This document shows, piece after piece, positions 25,101 to 38,429 of a stretch of DNA of 64,000 nucleotides. Every line of letters starts with the position of its first letter. Position 1 is the first letter of the stretch. The position numbers and the translations under genes were made by a program. The notes beneath the pieces were generated by a model that saw nothing but the letters and a program-made list of their open reading frames with translations, made no database searches and was not told the DNA's origin. This DNA comes from Rotaria sp. Silwood1. Its lineage: Eukaryota; Rotifera; Eurotatoria; Philodinida; Philodinidae. The stretch lies in contig CAJNOP010000953.1 of the NCBI GenBank assembly GCA_905250075.1, positions 1 through 64,000 of the forward strand, given 5' to 3'.

Positions 25101-26179
25101 CTAATGAATGTGATAAAGCGGCAAATTTACAATGTATGAATGATAGTGTTTCAAATATAACTGGATCTGGATGGTGGTATGTATTTCTTTTTTCTTTTCT
25201 GGAATTAACATATTTTTTCAAAGAAAATAGTGTATGTAAGTTTTAAGTCAAAGTTTTACGGCTTCATTTCGTATTATCGACCTTAACAACACAAGAGAAT
25301 AGGTGTCAGATTTTTTTCTCAACGTTTCTGAGCGAAAGAAAAAAAATACTAAACAGCATTGATGAGATAATAATACATTGATTTGTCACAGTCATCATAT
25401 GATCAACATAAAAAAACGTGAACTAATCAACTGTTTACTTTAGGAAATAATCAATATCAGCGTTCGTGAGAAGATATGAATATTGAGACTCATGAGTCGA
25501 GTATAATAAAAAGCAGAAAAAAAATAAGATGATTTGCCTTTCTTGAAAAACAATTCTAGTCTACTATAGATTTTTCACTTGACTCTTATTTTTGTATTAG
25601 TATAATGAGGCTAGTGAAAACATGTAAGTACCATATTTCAACTGTATAACAGCTACTCTAACAAACTTTTTTATATTTGAATAAAAGAAAAGAACATTCA
25701 TTTAATTCAATATCTATTTAGTAATTGTACACAATTACAATGGTGGAATGGATCATATTGTCGAAATAAAGGTACACCAGCTTGGGGTGTAAATGCAAGT
25801 GATGTATGTAATGCATCATATCAATGTGCAGATTACAATTTAGTTTCTTGTCCACTCAGTACAACATGTGAATGTGCAACAACTAAATATTGGGTATGTT
25901 AATTAAGAGTTTTTTGTTTGAATTTTTCATTCAGACAATATAAAATATTTGTAGGATGGTACTACATGTCATGATCGAGTATTATATGGTGAGTCGTGTA
26001 TAAAATGGATTAACTATCCAGTAAACACAACGACATGTTTAAATGCTGCTGGTGCTGGACTACTTTGTAGTAGTTCAATTTGTAGTGGAGGAGAATGTAC
26101 AGGTGGTACCTGTTATTGTCCGAGTGGCACAACTTGGAATGCAACATTTAGTATGTGCTATACTCCAAGCACTGGATAA
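22117..26179 (+). CDS. Type II membrane protein with a cysteine-rich, EB-module-like ectodomain
   Basis: Exons: 22117-22164, 22218-22645, 22714-22774, 22827-23097, 23987-24966, 25064-25176, 25722-25893, 25955-26179; all in phase, 765 residues. There is no signal peptide. A cytoplasmic N-terminus of about 58 residues is followed by one hydrophobic segment (QWLLLVLVSLTIIVFTAF and onward, about 59-82) and then some 680 residues built from repeated modules of roughly 45-60 residues with six to eight cysteines, CxCxxxxxWxG spacing and many N-x-S/T sites. This resembles EB or EGF-like modules of invertebrate surface proteins; function unknown. Exon 1 is uncertain: ATG 22117 needs a GTTCGT donor, while a reading from an acceptor at 22126 (exon 22127-22168, GTAAAA donor) also fits but leaves the start unplaced. 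Introns 4 (889 nt) and 6 (545 nt) are long. Confidence 0.8.
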
Positions 26180-27394
26180 AAATGATACTTTAGAAAGTTT
26201 TCTATTTTTCTTTTTTCTTCAATATTGAGATTATACAAATTTTAAATTCATATGATTGCTGACTGATTAATAGAAATGTAATTTATATATTTAATTCTTT
26301 TTGTTGTTTTGTTTAAAGAATTTAACTATCATCTTTTGACAATCATATGAAAAATAAATTTAATATCAATATTTCAAATTGTTTTTTTTTCTGTTTTCTT
26401 TATACATAATAATATAGAACTAAAATGAAATCTGATTATATGATTGAAGTATACCAAACAATTTACTATAATTAAAAGAATGTTAAATACTCAAATGTAT
26501 TGTATTTTTTTGTGAAGATGGAAACAATTCTTGACTAAATGACTTCAGAAATTTATTTTTTTCTTAGCGTATTGCAAACATCATTTATCATGATTAATAT
26601 TCATCAGGATCAAATTTCTTTAGTTCATGAGTTGAAATAATATTTCAATAATAGAGTAGCATTGCATAATTCTTCATTTTAAAAGTTCATAAAATTTATT
26701 GCTTTTTTGTCTTATGTCAAAAATGTGCATCATTCACGCCAGCAATTCATGTCCTAACGTCAAAGTTGACTGATTTCTGGACGACTCAAAAAAGAATGTA
26801 TATCAAACGATAAAAAGTTAAAAGAAAAGATTTTCTTGACCTATCGTTTAGTTTATAAATTAAATCTTAAGCAATTTTGATTAAAAATTATCCTGATAAC
26901 AAATCGACTTAAGATATTTATCTAGTTTAGACACAATACTCACCGCCACGCGGTGCTATGCAGTATATTAATCGCACTAATGAGTGCAAGCAATGTGATC
27001 AAAATGAACTAGGACCAAGTTTTCAGATATTTCATCGATGAAATAATTATAACAAAAGAAAAAGTTGACATCATGCAATGCCCTCTAGTGTACGTATATT
27101 GTGATTGGCTTGAAGATTTCGTTGCTTTTCTTTGAATTGATTGAATGAATGATTGTGATCGCGATAAAAAAAAAAATATCGACTTATTCACTTGCTGGTC
27201 AAAACAAGGAGACAAAGAAGGACAAACAACAGAAAAAGAAAAAAACCAACTAATCATATTTTGATTTCTCCCATATTTTATCCGATATATATATATATAT
27301 TTGTTAATATAAATGAGTAGGGATTTTTATTTAAATTTGATTTGCATCAATTCAAATATTATATTTTTTTTTCTTTCACTATAGCGATATAATA
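26180..27394. other. Intergenic; small GC-rich hairpins
   Basis: Mostly AT-rich. 26941-26955 (CACCGC-CAC-GCGGTG) is a perfect 6-bp hairpin, followed by GCACT/AGTGC within 30 nt. The end is the 5' flank of the next gene, with an acceptor-like CACTATAG at 27385 just before the ATG. Confidence 0.35.
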
Positions 27395-30300
27395 ATGAAT
27401 AAAGATAATGTATCAATATGGTTAAACCAATTTAAATCTAATTGGTTACCTCAAACTATTTCAAATGATACGCAATTACTTCAATTAATAACAAATAAAA
27501 TTAATGAACTTGAACAATTGCTATTGCGTAAATATTTAATTTTGTTTTTTTCTTTTTTTTTTTTTTGTTTTTACTATGAATAATAGAAAAATTATTTTAT
27601 CTTATAATTTTCTATTAATAGAAAATAATCAAATTGAAAGTGAATCATCAATTGAAGTTATTTATCAAAGTGCTATTTCGCCTGATATACAAGAATTTAT
27701 TCCTTTAATACAAGAAGAACAACCATCTGAGAGTTGTTTATTGACATCCTCAGATAAACATAATCACATTGATGTTGATAATGGAAAACGAGAAAATATT
27801 TGTCGACCAGCTATTCGTTTAAAACGTATTTCATTAGCTGAAGCTGAACTTTATTTGCCAATAGCATGGAAAACTAGTAATAAAATAATTAAAAAAAAAT
27901 TCTTTTATTTATTTTTTTTTCTCTATTTTTTAAGCAAAACCAAAACGTAGTCGAAAGAAGAAAAAACGAAGACTTTCAAAATTTACTTCCAATGGAAGAA
28001 AAACTAAAAAAAATGCTCAAACAAATAAAATACTTTTATCCGAAACACAACCCGATGAAAGTATGTGTTTAGATTACTTTATTGTTTCTAGTTAAATGTT
28101 GTTACATTGAAATTTTTTCGAAATATTTGACAAAGTTTTAATAATAGTTTTTCATTTCTTACAAGTAAAGTTTTATCTTCGATATGGTGGTGATTTTAGA
28201 AATAAAAAAGAACCATTATTCATGTTTAATCTTGATAGAAAGATTTTTCTTTAACAAACTTTTGTAATGAGATACTAAGATTAAGTGTAATATGTCATTT
28301 TCTTTCCAATAAAGTAACCATGAAACCAGTATTTTGAAGAGATTTGTCATTAAAAATATAAGCCATACAATCATGTATTATAAGAAGTATTTGAAGGACA
28401 TAATACAAAATAAATTTAAGTTTATGTACATGCTTCATATTCTATTTCTATAAGCTATGTTATTGACAAAATTATTTAGAAGATAAAAATATGTAAGTTT
28501 TAAGATTTAAGGTTTTTTTGATTAATAAAAAATATGTTATTTTTTAATCGGAAATTTTTGATGTTTAAGAAAATGATCAGAATTTTGACGTCATTTAAAA
28601 TAGTTGAAAATACTTTATAATTAAATTTAAAATAGAGTCGTTTAATATATAAAATATTTAGTAGAAAAAACCTAACAAGTAGAAAATCTAATAACGAAAT
28701 TTTCAAACTGAAGTGTCATTCATGATTAGATTTAAGCATTTTTAGAATAATATGAAACTTTTAGATTATCTTTAATTCAAATTCCAAGTTGAAAATTCAG
28801 TTCAGAAGGTTTATGGTCGACGACCTCTTTTAAACTTTTACTAGTCTAATCAAGGCCTTCTTGTCGTTTTAATAAGAGCTCAAATGATGGGTTACAACTA
28901 GAGTAGTTCCTTTGTAAATGTACTATTTCATTGCATGAAGGCATTTGAAATTTTAACAAAAAAAAAAAATTCTTAGGAATAATCTTTGAATTATAATGTA
29001 CAATTATTATACATTTGAGGACGGTGATACACAGGTTATCCCCACCTGTTTTTTTTCACTAGAAGAAAAAGAATGTTTTATTTACTTTAACTGTTAGTTA
29101 TGTAAGACTGTACAGGTTATAGGTGACCTCATGCGTTATTTAATGCTTATCCTTTATTATTTTTTTTTGTTCTTACATAGTTTCTTTTTAAATGTTTTCT
29201 GTTCTTTGTTTTAACTTGTAGTGACGTCCAAATTTGTTTCTTTTGTTCTAATCTATTGCTTTTCGCAAGTATGCTCACTTTCGTGTGGGCTTATGTATAT
29301 ACAAATTTTTGTTCTTATTAACGATAATACATGATTTTCGATTTTGAAAAAAAAGAAGATATTGATCGTTTTCTCTTTTGTAAAGAACTAAAATGATCTT
29401 TAGATAAAAGAAATGGAAAATAGTTTTTTTTTTTTTTATTACGCATATCAATTTTGTTTGTTGTTGAGTACTGCAAAGTCATATTTCTATAACGAGAGAA
29501 AAAATCAACCATGTCGACATTCTATATAGAATTAGCTCACTGTGTGTCCAATGAGTGTTTCTTTAATTTATCGATATTGTTTTTTTTTATGATAGTCTCA
29601 TATAGATGATAAAAAAAGCAAATAGTTAATTACAAAAACGAAGATGATGCTATCAGTCAATGAATAAGGTATAAAGAAAGTGTAGGTGTACAAGTGAATG
29701 AGTGCATCCTCTTCATTGACACTTCCAAAGAAAAAGTACATACGAAATATACACTTAATTCAAGTTATAAAAAAAAAAGATTTGTTTTTTTTTTTTCTTA
29801 TGAATATAAATTCTTTATTATAAATTAAATAATAATTTTAATGTTTGAATAAGTTAACATTTTGTTTATCATTACATAGAAATAGAGTTTTATATTGTTT
29901 TCCTATTTTAACGTTATGATAAATACTTAAATATTTTTTTCTTTAGTTTCAAATAGTTCAAAACATAAACAAAAATCAACTCGATCAAAAAAATTTAATG
30001 AACATCCATCAACATCATCTATTGCAAGTATACAATTAAATAATGATAATAAAAAGAAAACTAAACGAAAATTACGTGCAATAGATGCTGAAGATGATGA
30101 TTTATATACATTGGGAAATATATCTCAAATAGATACATTAAATGATGATACTAATTGTGAACAAATACCACGTTATATTGGACAAAATGGTATATTATCA
30201 CAAACACGTAAATTAAATGATACATCAATAAATATTGTTGATGATGATTATACAATGAAATTATCATCAAAAAAATCAAATAAAAATAAAAATAAAAATT

Positions 30301-30599
30301 CTTCAAATAATACAAAAAACAAAGAAACATCTATATGTGAATCATTAACTATTATTGAAGATGTTGGTTTAATTCATCAACAACAAAATTCAAAAGATAT
30401 GACTGAAAATGATCATGAATCATTATTTGATTCACTTAATATAACAAATGATAGAACATTTGATACAAGTTCAACAACAATAAATCAAAGTTCAATTATT
30501 AATTATAATGATTGTATTGAAGATATATCAAATGATGGTATTGATCCTCCTCTTCCAACATTATCATCAACTAATATATCACATTTTTTAACAACATAA
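27395..30599 (+). CDS. Unrecognised basic, low-complexity protein
   Basis: Exons 27395-27527, 27622-27876, 27935-28060 and 29947-30599 join in phase to give 388 residues. The start is an ATG just after an acceptor-like site. The N-terminus (residues 1-50) could form a short helix rich in Leu/Asn/Gln. A strongly basic patch follows (TKPKRSRKKKKRRLSK), then a Ser/Asn/Asp-rich tail with KKSNKNKNKNSSNNTKNKE, which suggests a nuclear protein. I recognise no domain. Intron 3 is unusually long (1,886 nt). The gene lies about 490 bp upstream of the ATRX-like gene on the same strand; co-regulation is possible but unproven. Confidence 0.65.
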
Positions 30600-31086
30600 A
30601 ATTCAAAAAAAAAAATAAAAGCACAGTTATACATGTCCACTGTTTTTTTTTACTACGTGACAAAAAGGCTCTTTTTTTTCTTTTTTTTTCGTTTTATCAA
30701 AAAATCATTTGTTTGTTTTATCTTGCATATAACCTTGCTTATTGCATTTGTTCTATGTAGTATATATATTTGTGTTCATTATTCAATGGTCTTTCAGTTC
30801 GTTTGTTTTCTTTTCAAAACAAATGTAAATATTCAAATGAATATTTGTGTGATGTTTATTGAAAAGAAATCAAGAAAAAAAAAAAAAAAAAAGGAAAACA
30901 TAATAGTTATTTCATATTGTTCATTACTTGTTTTTTTTTCTCCTTGTGGTGTATAATAATTGAAATAATAAAAATTCATTTATTGAAATATAATTTAATT
31001 TTATATAATAAGATGAACGATATGTTTGTTTGTTTGATTGTTTTTTTTTTTTTTATTCTAGGCCATCAAATTTTATCGTTAGATTA
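30600..31086. other. 3' flank of the basic-protein gene and 5' flank of ATRX
   Basis: T-rich 3' UTR-like DNA with an A18 run at about 30876, then a strong acceptor (poly-T, ATTCTAG, ending 31062) 24 bp before the ATRX ATG. That acceptor could close a 5' UTR intron or take a spliced leader. Confidence 0.4.
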
Positions 31087-34000
31087 ATGTCTTTGAATCA
31101 ATCAAAACGTTCAATACATTCATCATCAAATTCCGATACATCACCTATAAAAAAGAAAACTAAAATTGCATTAAAACGAAGTTTTACACATTCATCATCA
31201 TCATCATCAACTGATGATATTGATATTCCAGTGGTAAGATTTCATTTATTTAAGTTTTCTTTTAAATAAATACAGATAATTCAATATTGTTTTAAAACAT
31301 AGAAAAAAAAGAAAAGAACATAATTTAATTTTTTTAAAATGTTTTGTGACTAGTTTGAAAACCTCAGTTTCAGTCAAAAGCCTATCATCTCAAGACCAAA
31401 GTTTTAAAAATCAAGTCATTCTAGACTTTTCTTTAAAAAAAAAACTTGTCTCATTCGAAAAGCGCTTTGATTATAATTAAAAAAACTAAATTATTACTGA
31501 ACATATTCTTAGAATAGTATTCTTATTATTATAGACTTCAACAACTCGTCGAAATGTTTCTACTTCTTCAAAACATCATACATCAATACCAATATCAAAA
31601 CCTATTGAAAAATCTCCATCACCGTCAACACCTACACCACCACCACAACCATCAGGTCGTATTCAAATTCAACGTTCATCATCGTCATCATCATCATCAT
31701 CATCATCATCAGATGCTTCAAATGGTAGTGATGAAATTGTAACTAAACGTACTAGACAACGACGTAAAAAACCAACTGTTTCAAATGAACGTTCAAATAT
31801 TTTAAGACAAATGAAACGTAAAACACAAGAAAGAAAAAACTCAGCTGCAGCAACAACAACAACAACTATTACAACAATTACTGATAATAATAATAATACT
31901 AGTCATAATGATAGTGGAAATAGTCTAAATGGTAGAAAAAAATGTTCATTTCAATTTAGTGATGATGATGATGATGATAATACTAAGAATAATGATGATG
32001 ATCAAAATCATAAAACAACAACTAATAATAATAATAATAATAATATTGATGATGGTGAAACAACTGAAAGTTATGAAGTTGAAAATGATAATGAAGATAA
32101 TCATAATAATAAAAATAAAAATGATAATATTAAAAATGAATATGAATATGATGAAGATGAAGATGAAGATAGTTCTCCAACAAAACGAAAAAATGGTCAT
32201 AATGGTAGAAAAAATATTCGAAAAATCATTGATGATAAAGAATTAGATATTCAAACAAAACAAGCTGTTGAAATTGAATTAGAACGTCGAAAACGTATAG
32301 CAGAAAAACAAAAAGAATATAATGATAATTTACTTGAACAATCAACTTATATGACAAATAAAGAAAATGAACAAATAAATCATTCAAATCCTCGTTTAAT
32401 TCTTGAATTAGATAAAACAACAAATGAATCATTAATTGAAGTTTCATCAAAATTAGTTCAACAATTAAAACCACATCAATGTGATGGTATAAGATTTTTA
32501 TGGAATAATGTATTTGAATCAATTGATGCAATTGAAAATAAAAAACAAGGCAATGGTTGTATATTAGCACATTGTATGGGTTTAGGAAAAACTTTACAAG
32601 TTATTAGTTTTATTCATACAATTTTTAATTATGATAAAATAACAAATGTTCGTACATGTCTTGTTCTTTGTCCAATTAATGCTGGTAATATATAATTAAT
32701 ATAAATGATTTCATCAAATAAGATGATCTAGTTAGAATTGAGAAACCAAATATACTAGATTGTAGAGCAAATCGAGTTGAGTAGAATAGTATATATTATG
32801 CAACTTGATATCAGTCGAGTTTTTTACAGACTACAAGTTCATATACTGAATATCTCTGATGGTGAGTCTCCGTATCTACAATAGAAGAAGTAACCAGATG
32901 CTAAACTGTCTTGGAAAATGTCCACGATGTCCAAAATATCTATTACATTGATAAGTTATATTTTAAGTTAATAATTTTTTTACATCGAAATGTCGAAACA
33001 TAATACTGAAAGAGGAATATTGATATGAGAAAGTTAGTTGAGATTTTACAATGCACGATTATTTTTGAACATCATGCATTATTTTCGAGAACTTAGGACA
33101 AATGTGTTATTGTATTGCTACCTCATGGAAATATCAAAGAGTACAGTATATACCATTCGACTTGCTCTACAATCTTGTATATTTAGTTTCTGAATGTTTA
33201 ATATGTCATCTAATCGAACATGATGTTTTGTTTAAAGATTGTAGGAAAATTTTGATGTTGTTTTTTTTTCTTCTTAGCTCTAAATTGGTCAAATGAGTTT
33301 GAATATTGGTTAAATGATGTTGAACCACCTGTTGATCATTATCAATTAACAACAATAAAACCAAATTTACGTGTTACACATTTAAATTATTGGTATGAAC
33401 ATGGTGGTGTTATGATTATGGGTTATGAAATGTATAGAAGATTAGCTAATGGTTTTGGTTTAAAAAATAAAAAAGTTAAAGCACAAGCATATAAATGTCT
33501 TGTTGATCCAGGACCTGATATCATTGGTAATTCAATCATTCTATTTTTTTTTTCAATAATTTAATATACAGAGAATGATTTGTAAAACATTTTCGAAAGA
33601 GAAGTTTTTGTCGAAAGACTGTTAGTGAAAATCTGACAAATATTTATTCTGACAGGAAATGGTTTCGGCTATTGAAATATTCTCTTTGCTTTATTTTCAT
33701 TTTTACCATAAAGGAAAAAAAGTCAAAAATATTGTGTTTCTAGACTTTTTGTCTTTACTTTCAATTGATATTCGAATACAGAAATGTAGACTGTACAGAA
33801 TGCTTCAACAAATAGAAAATTAGACCGAGACTGTGATCAAGTTAGATTTATCGAGGCTAGAATTGAGATTGATAGAAAATTAGATAAGACTATTCTTTGA
33901 TAACATATAAATTCTGTTGAAAACTTAATTTAATCTTTTATATTTAGTTGCTGATGAAGGACATATTTTAAAAAATGCTCAAACAGCTCTTGCTAAATGT

Positions 34001-37000
34001 TTATCGAAAATAAAAACATCTCGTCGTATTGTTTTAACTGGTACACCATTACAAAATAATCTTATTGAATAGTAAATATTTAACATTAAATTATTTGTTT
34101 TCTAAAATTTGTTTGTTTTTTTTAGTTATTGTATGGTGTCATTTATAAAACCAAATTTACTTGGTAGTCAACAAGAATATATAAATCGTTTTGTTAATCC
34201 AATACAAAATGGTCAACATCGAGATTCTAATGAAGAAGATGTTTGTTTAATGAAACGACGTGCATGTGTTTTACATGAATTATTAACAGGTTTTATTGAT
34301 CGAAAAGATTATTCATTATTAAAAGATTATTTACCACCAAAATTTGAATATATAATTAATATTCGATTAAGTGATTTACAAACAACATTATATGATCTAT
34401 ATTTAAAAAAACAAGGAAATCAAGAACAACAACAACAACAACAAAATATATCAACATCAAAAAAAGATTTTAAATCAGTTAAATTATTTGGTGATTATCA
34501 ATATTTACAAAAAATTTGGACGTAAGAAAAGAATTTTTTATTTTGAAATAGTGTTATTGATAATTTCTTTTTTTTTTTTTGTTAATTATTGTAGACATCC
34601 ATTTTTACTTTATCCACATTTTATTGATCATTGGAAAAAACGATTATATAAAGATGAAGATGATTTTCTTGATGATAGTGAATTTGAAGCTATGTTTACT
34701 GATGAAGATGAAGAAATGGAAGAAAAGAAAAAAACGAAAAAGAAAACTAATAAAAAGAAAAAAGAAAAACAAGAAACGGTAAATTAAATATCAATAATTC
34801 TTGAGATGAGTTTAATCTATAAAGTAGTTCGATAAGCTTAGAAATATCCAGAAAACAGAGTTTTGAATTTTCACTTGAATTAGTCTATAGTAAAAGTATT
34901 AGATATTCTATGTTACTTTTTTCGAAATATTCATAGCTCATTATAACTTACATGATCCACATAGTTCTAATTCAAAAGCCATTCGTCACTTAGAAAAATT
35001 CTCTTGCAAGCTTTTTCGTACTTACTACCCTTCAGGGCACGGTGACCCGGCATATCTATAGTTGGAGATATATCGAATGCTTGCCATTATCTTAGAACTA
35101 TATTCTATATACCAAGATAACATATTCTTCAAAAGATACTCGAACAAACCAACTTTAATCTCGGTCACTAGGACTACGGGAAAGAGAAGTTATCAAGGCT
35201 GACACTACAAGGAAATAACTCAACAAAGGTGTATCAAAAAAGTGCCAATTATTGACTTGATAAATCAAAATATCTATTTATGAGATGACTTGAATTGAAA
35301 AAAGAACACTTGTATTTTCAACAAAATTATCGAATATAAACATAGTTTTCTTTGTCTAAGGTTTATTGTCCTATTTATAAGCCATGATAAGCTTTGGAAT
35401 ATTTCAAACTATAGTTTTGTACTTCCTATATTGTTTTTTAATATAAAAAAACTTATTCAAAACGAGTTTAAACTTAAAATATAATACTCTCAATTTATTT
35501 TTTTGTAGTCGAACACAAAGAAAAATTTTAGTGGTTTCTTAATTGATAATGTTGGTGATGAAGATGAAGATGTTGAAGCATCAACAAATAATAATGAGCA
35601 TTCTAAATCACAAAAACGTACTATTTCTAAATCTTCGAATGGTTCTTCAGTCACAACAGTTGAATCAGGTTCATATAAAGAAGATGACGATGATGAAATA
35701 AATGAAGAAATAGATTCAGATTCAAAATCAAAATTAACTGATCATGACGATGATGATGGTGGTAATAATGAAAAAGTTGAAATCGTTAAAAATTATCGAA
35801 CAAGAAGTCGAACAGCAGCAAAAAATAAAGAAAAACAAAATTCATCAAAAATATTCAATGGAAAAAATATGAATTTGGATGTTTTTGATACTGGTAATGA
35901 TAATATACCATTAAATGAATCAACTGATGATGATCATCAAGATAATTCAGATCAACCATGGTTAAATGATATGCGTGAACAATTTTGGTTTCCATTCTTA
36001 GATATGTTACCCGATGAAAGTGAATTTGATATAAGTTTAAGTGGAAAAATATTTTTACTTAAATCAATTCTTGATAAATGTTCTGAAATTGGTGATAAAA
36101 TTCTTCTTTTTTCACGTAGTTTATATACATTAAATTATATTGAAAGATTTTTATATCAGTTACAAATACAAAATGAAGAAGAATATAGAAAACAATGTGA
36201 ATCAAGAAGACAATTACGTCAAATGCTTTCATCAAATGGTACAACTAATAATGATTTATGTAATTATATACCAAAACCAATAGAATGGATACGTGATCAA
36301 GATTATTTTCGAATGGATGGTCAAACAGATGTAACAGCACGAAAACGTTATGCTAAAGCATTTAATGATGAAACAAATTTACGTGCACGATTATTTCTTA
36401 TATCAACATTAGCTGGTGGAATTGGAATTAATTTAGTTGGTAGTAATAGAGTTATTGTTTTTGATGCAAGTTGGAATCCAAGGTAAAAATAAAAACGAAA
36501 ACTTGTCTGATTTTTAGATTTTTTTCATTAGTATATAAAAATATTGCAGTGTAAAAACTTAACATTTTTTATTTAGATTAATAACAAGTAAAAAACTCAG
36601 CATCTTTGAAGTAATATTTAGAAAGAGATACTTCCATATGATTGATACACAAGGAGTTCGTTGAATGAATTTTGACTTTTTCATTCAGATCTTTCCCTAC
36701 TCTAATCAGCTATTAGACGAATACTTTGAGACTCTGTTGATGTATGTCATTTCTTTTTTCAACCAAATTCTTAACCATTAAATACTTATTAAAATCTGAC
36801 GAAACTAAAGTTATATGTGACAACTTCATACTGATCATATTCATTACATGCACTACTCATATAGAAAAATCTTCAAATCTAAATAAATGATAAATCATTC
36901 AATTCAAATAAGATCATATCTTATTAGAAATTTTCTTTTCTTAGTCATGATACTCAAGCTATATTTCGATCATATCGTTTTGGTCAAAAGAAACCTGTTT

Positions 37001-37858
37001 ATATCTATCGATTTTTGGCACAAGGTACAATGGAAGAAAAAATTTATCAACGACAAGTTGTTAAACAATCATTATCTCAACGGTAAAAAAATTAAAAATT
37101 ACATTTGAACAAAAAAATTTAATAATTTTTTATCTTCTAGTGTTATTGATGATCATCAATTAGATCGTCATTTTACTGAAAATGATATAAAAGAATTATA
37201 TAAATTTACACCTGAACAATTACCTGAATTACGTTCAATGACAAATACAGATTTTAATTATCCTATACCAAAAGATCATTTATTACTTGATTTATTATAT
37301 GAACATAATCATTGGATACATTCATATCATTCACATGATTCATTATTAGAAAATAAACTTGATGAAGGTCTTAGTGAAGAAGAACGACGTAGAGGTAAAA
37401 AATAAAAATTTATTTTTATATATTTTTCTTAATAATTTTTTTAAATTTTAGCTCTTGAAGAATATGAAAATTTAAAACGTTTACCAGATCAACGTCAATT
37501 AGCTGCACAACGTTTACAACAACAACAACAATTAGCTTCAACAGCTATGGTTCAAATTCCACATCTTCAACAAATGTATTTAGATTTTTTTCGATCGATG
37601 TCATCGGAAGATCAACGAACTATTGATTATTCAAAAATCATTCAATATGCATTTGAACTTGGCCTTAGTCAACAATTAACTGATATACAAAATCCAAGTA
37701 TGATTATTTGAAATTTCTAAATTAAACAACTTTTTTTTAATTTAATTTTATTCATTTCAGCTACGTCAGATTCAAATCAGATTCAACAAACTACTACAGA
37801 TACGAATGATGTTGTTCTTTTAGAGAGTGATGATGATACAACTGCTAAAGCAGAATAA
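31087..37858 (+). CDS. ATRX: ATRX/XNP-type SNF2 chromatin remodeller
   Basis: Eleven exons: 31087-31233, 31535-32684, 33278-33526, 33948-34071, 34126-34521, 34595-34778, 35509-36482, 36945-37082, 37141-37394, 37452-37697, 37761-37858. All join in phase, giving 1,319 residues. About 370 residues of Ser, Asp/Glu and Asn-rich disordered sequence precede the helicase. Motif I is [19 protein letters not shown] (GLGKT at 32579-32593), the DEGH box is at 33953-33964 and [12 protein letters not shown] follows. An acidic insert (exons 6-7) separates the lobes. The second lobe has [20 protein letters not shown] and [20 protein letters not shown]. The match is to ATRX rather than RAD54 or other SNF2 groups. 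No cysteine-rich ADD domain is encoded, as in insect XNP. Expected role: ATP-dependent nucleosome remodelling at heterochromatin. The frame is open from the acceptor at 31062, so a start further upstream is possible. Confidence 0.94.
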
Positions 37859-38429
37859 ATAATTTGTAAGAAATTTAGTTATTAGAAATAATAAAAAAAA
37901 AAAAACATTTGTCGGATAGTGCATATAGTTTACATTTAAATTCTTTTTTCTTTTGTGAATCTTTTTCCTGCATATGTTTACAATAAAACAATTGTCTTTC
38001 GATGATTGACTTTTTCTTTTTTTGTTACATATTCTCTTTGTTTGATAAACTTTTTTTTNNNNNNNNNNNNNNNNNNNNNNNNNNNNNNNNNNNNNNNNNN
38101 NNNNNNNNNNNNNNNNNNNNNNNNNNNNNNNNNNNNNNNNNNNNNNNNNNNNNNNNNNACAACTTCGATCATATTCAATATATTGATCAAATGACACTGT
38201 CAATTAAACCAAACTACTAATTGATTTGTTGGTCGTATCAATGCACTGAGTAATACCTAACCATTTCAAATTCTACTCTATGGAACAGATTATATTATTG
38301 ACATTTGCAGATCAAGTTTTATGATTATCTAATGAATTTATTTGAGCACAAAACATTTTACAAGAATTAGAAATTGGTAGAAAAAAAACTTTTGTTTTTA
38401 CATTGAGAAATTAACGAGTGCAAAAACAA
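37859..38429. other. 3' flank of ATRX containing the assembly gap
   Basis: T-rich 3' UTR-like sequence up to the run of Ns, then AT-rich DNA. Open frames that cross the gap are artefacts. Confidence 0.6.
38059..38158. other. Assembly gap (100 N)
   Basis: Exactly 100 undetermined bases, the conventional placeholder for a scaffold join of unknown size. Linkage between the ATRX side and the repeat-rich side is therefore less certain. Confidence 0.99.

Noticed and set aside
31929..32570. Met/Ile-rich and Ile/Phe-rich ORFs in the ATRX region
   Set aside because: These are out-of-frame readings of AT-rich, Asn/Asp-rich ATRX exon 2.
37820..38220. ORFs spanning the N run
   Set aside because: They cross 100 undetermined bases and cannot be supported.
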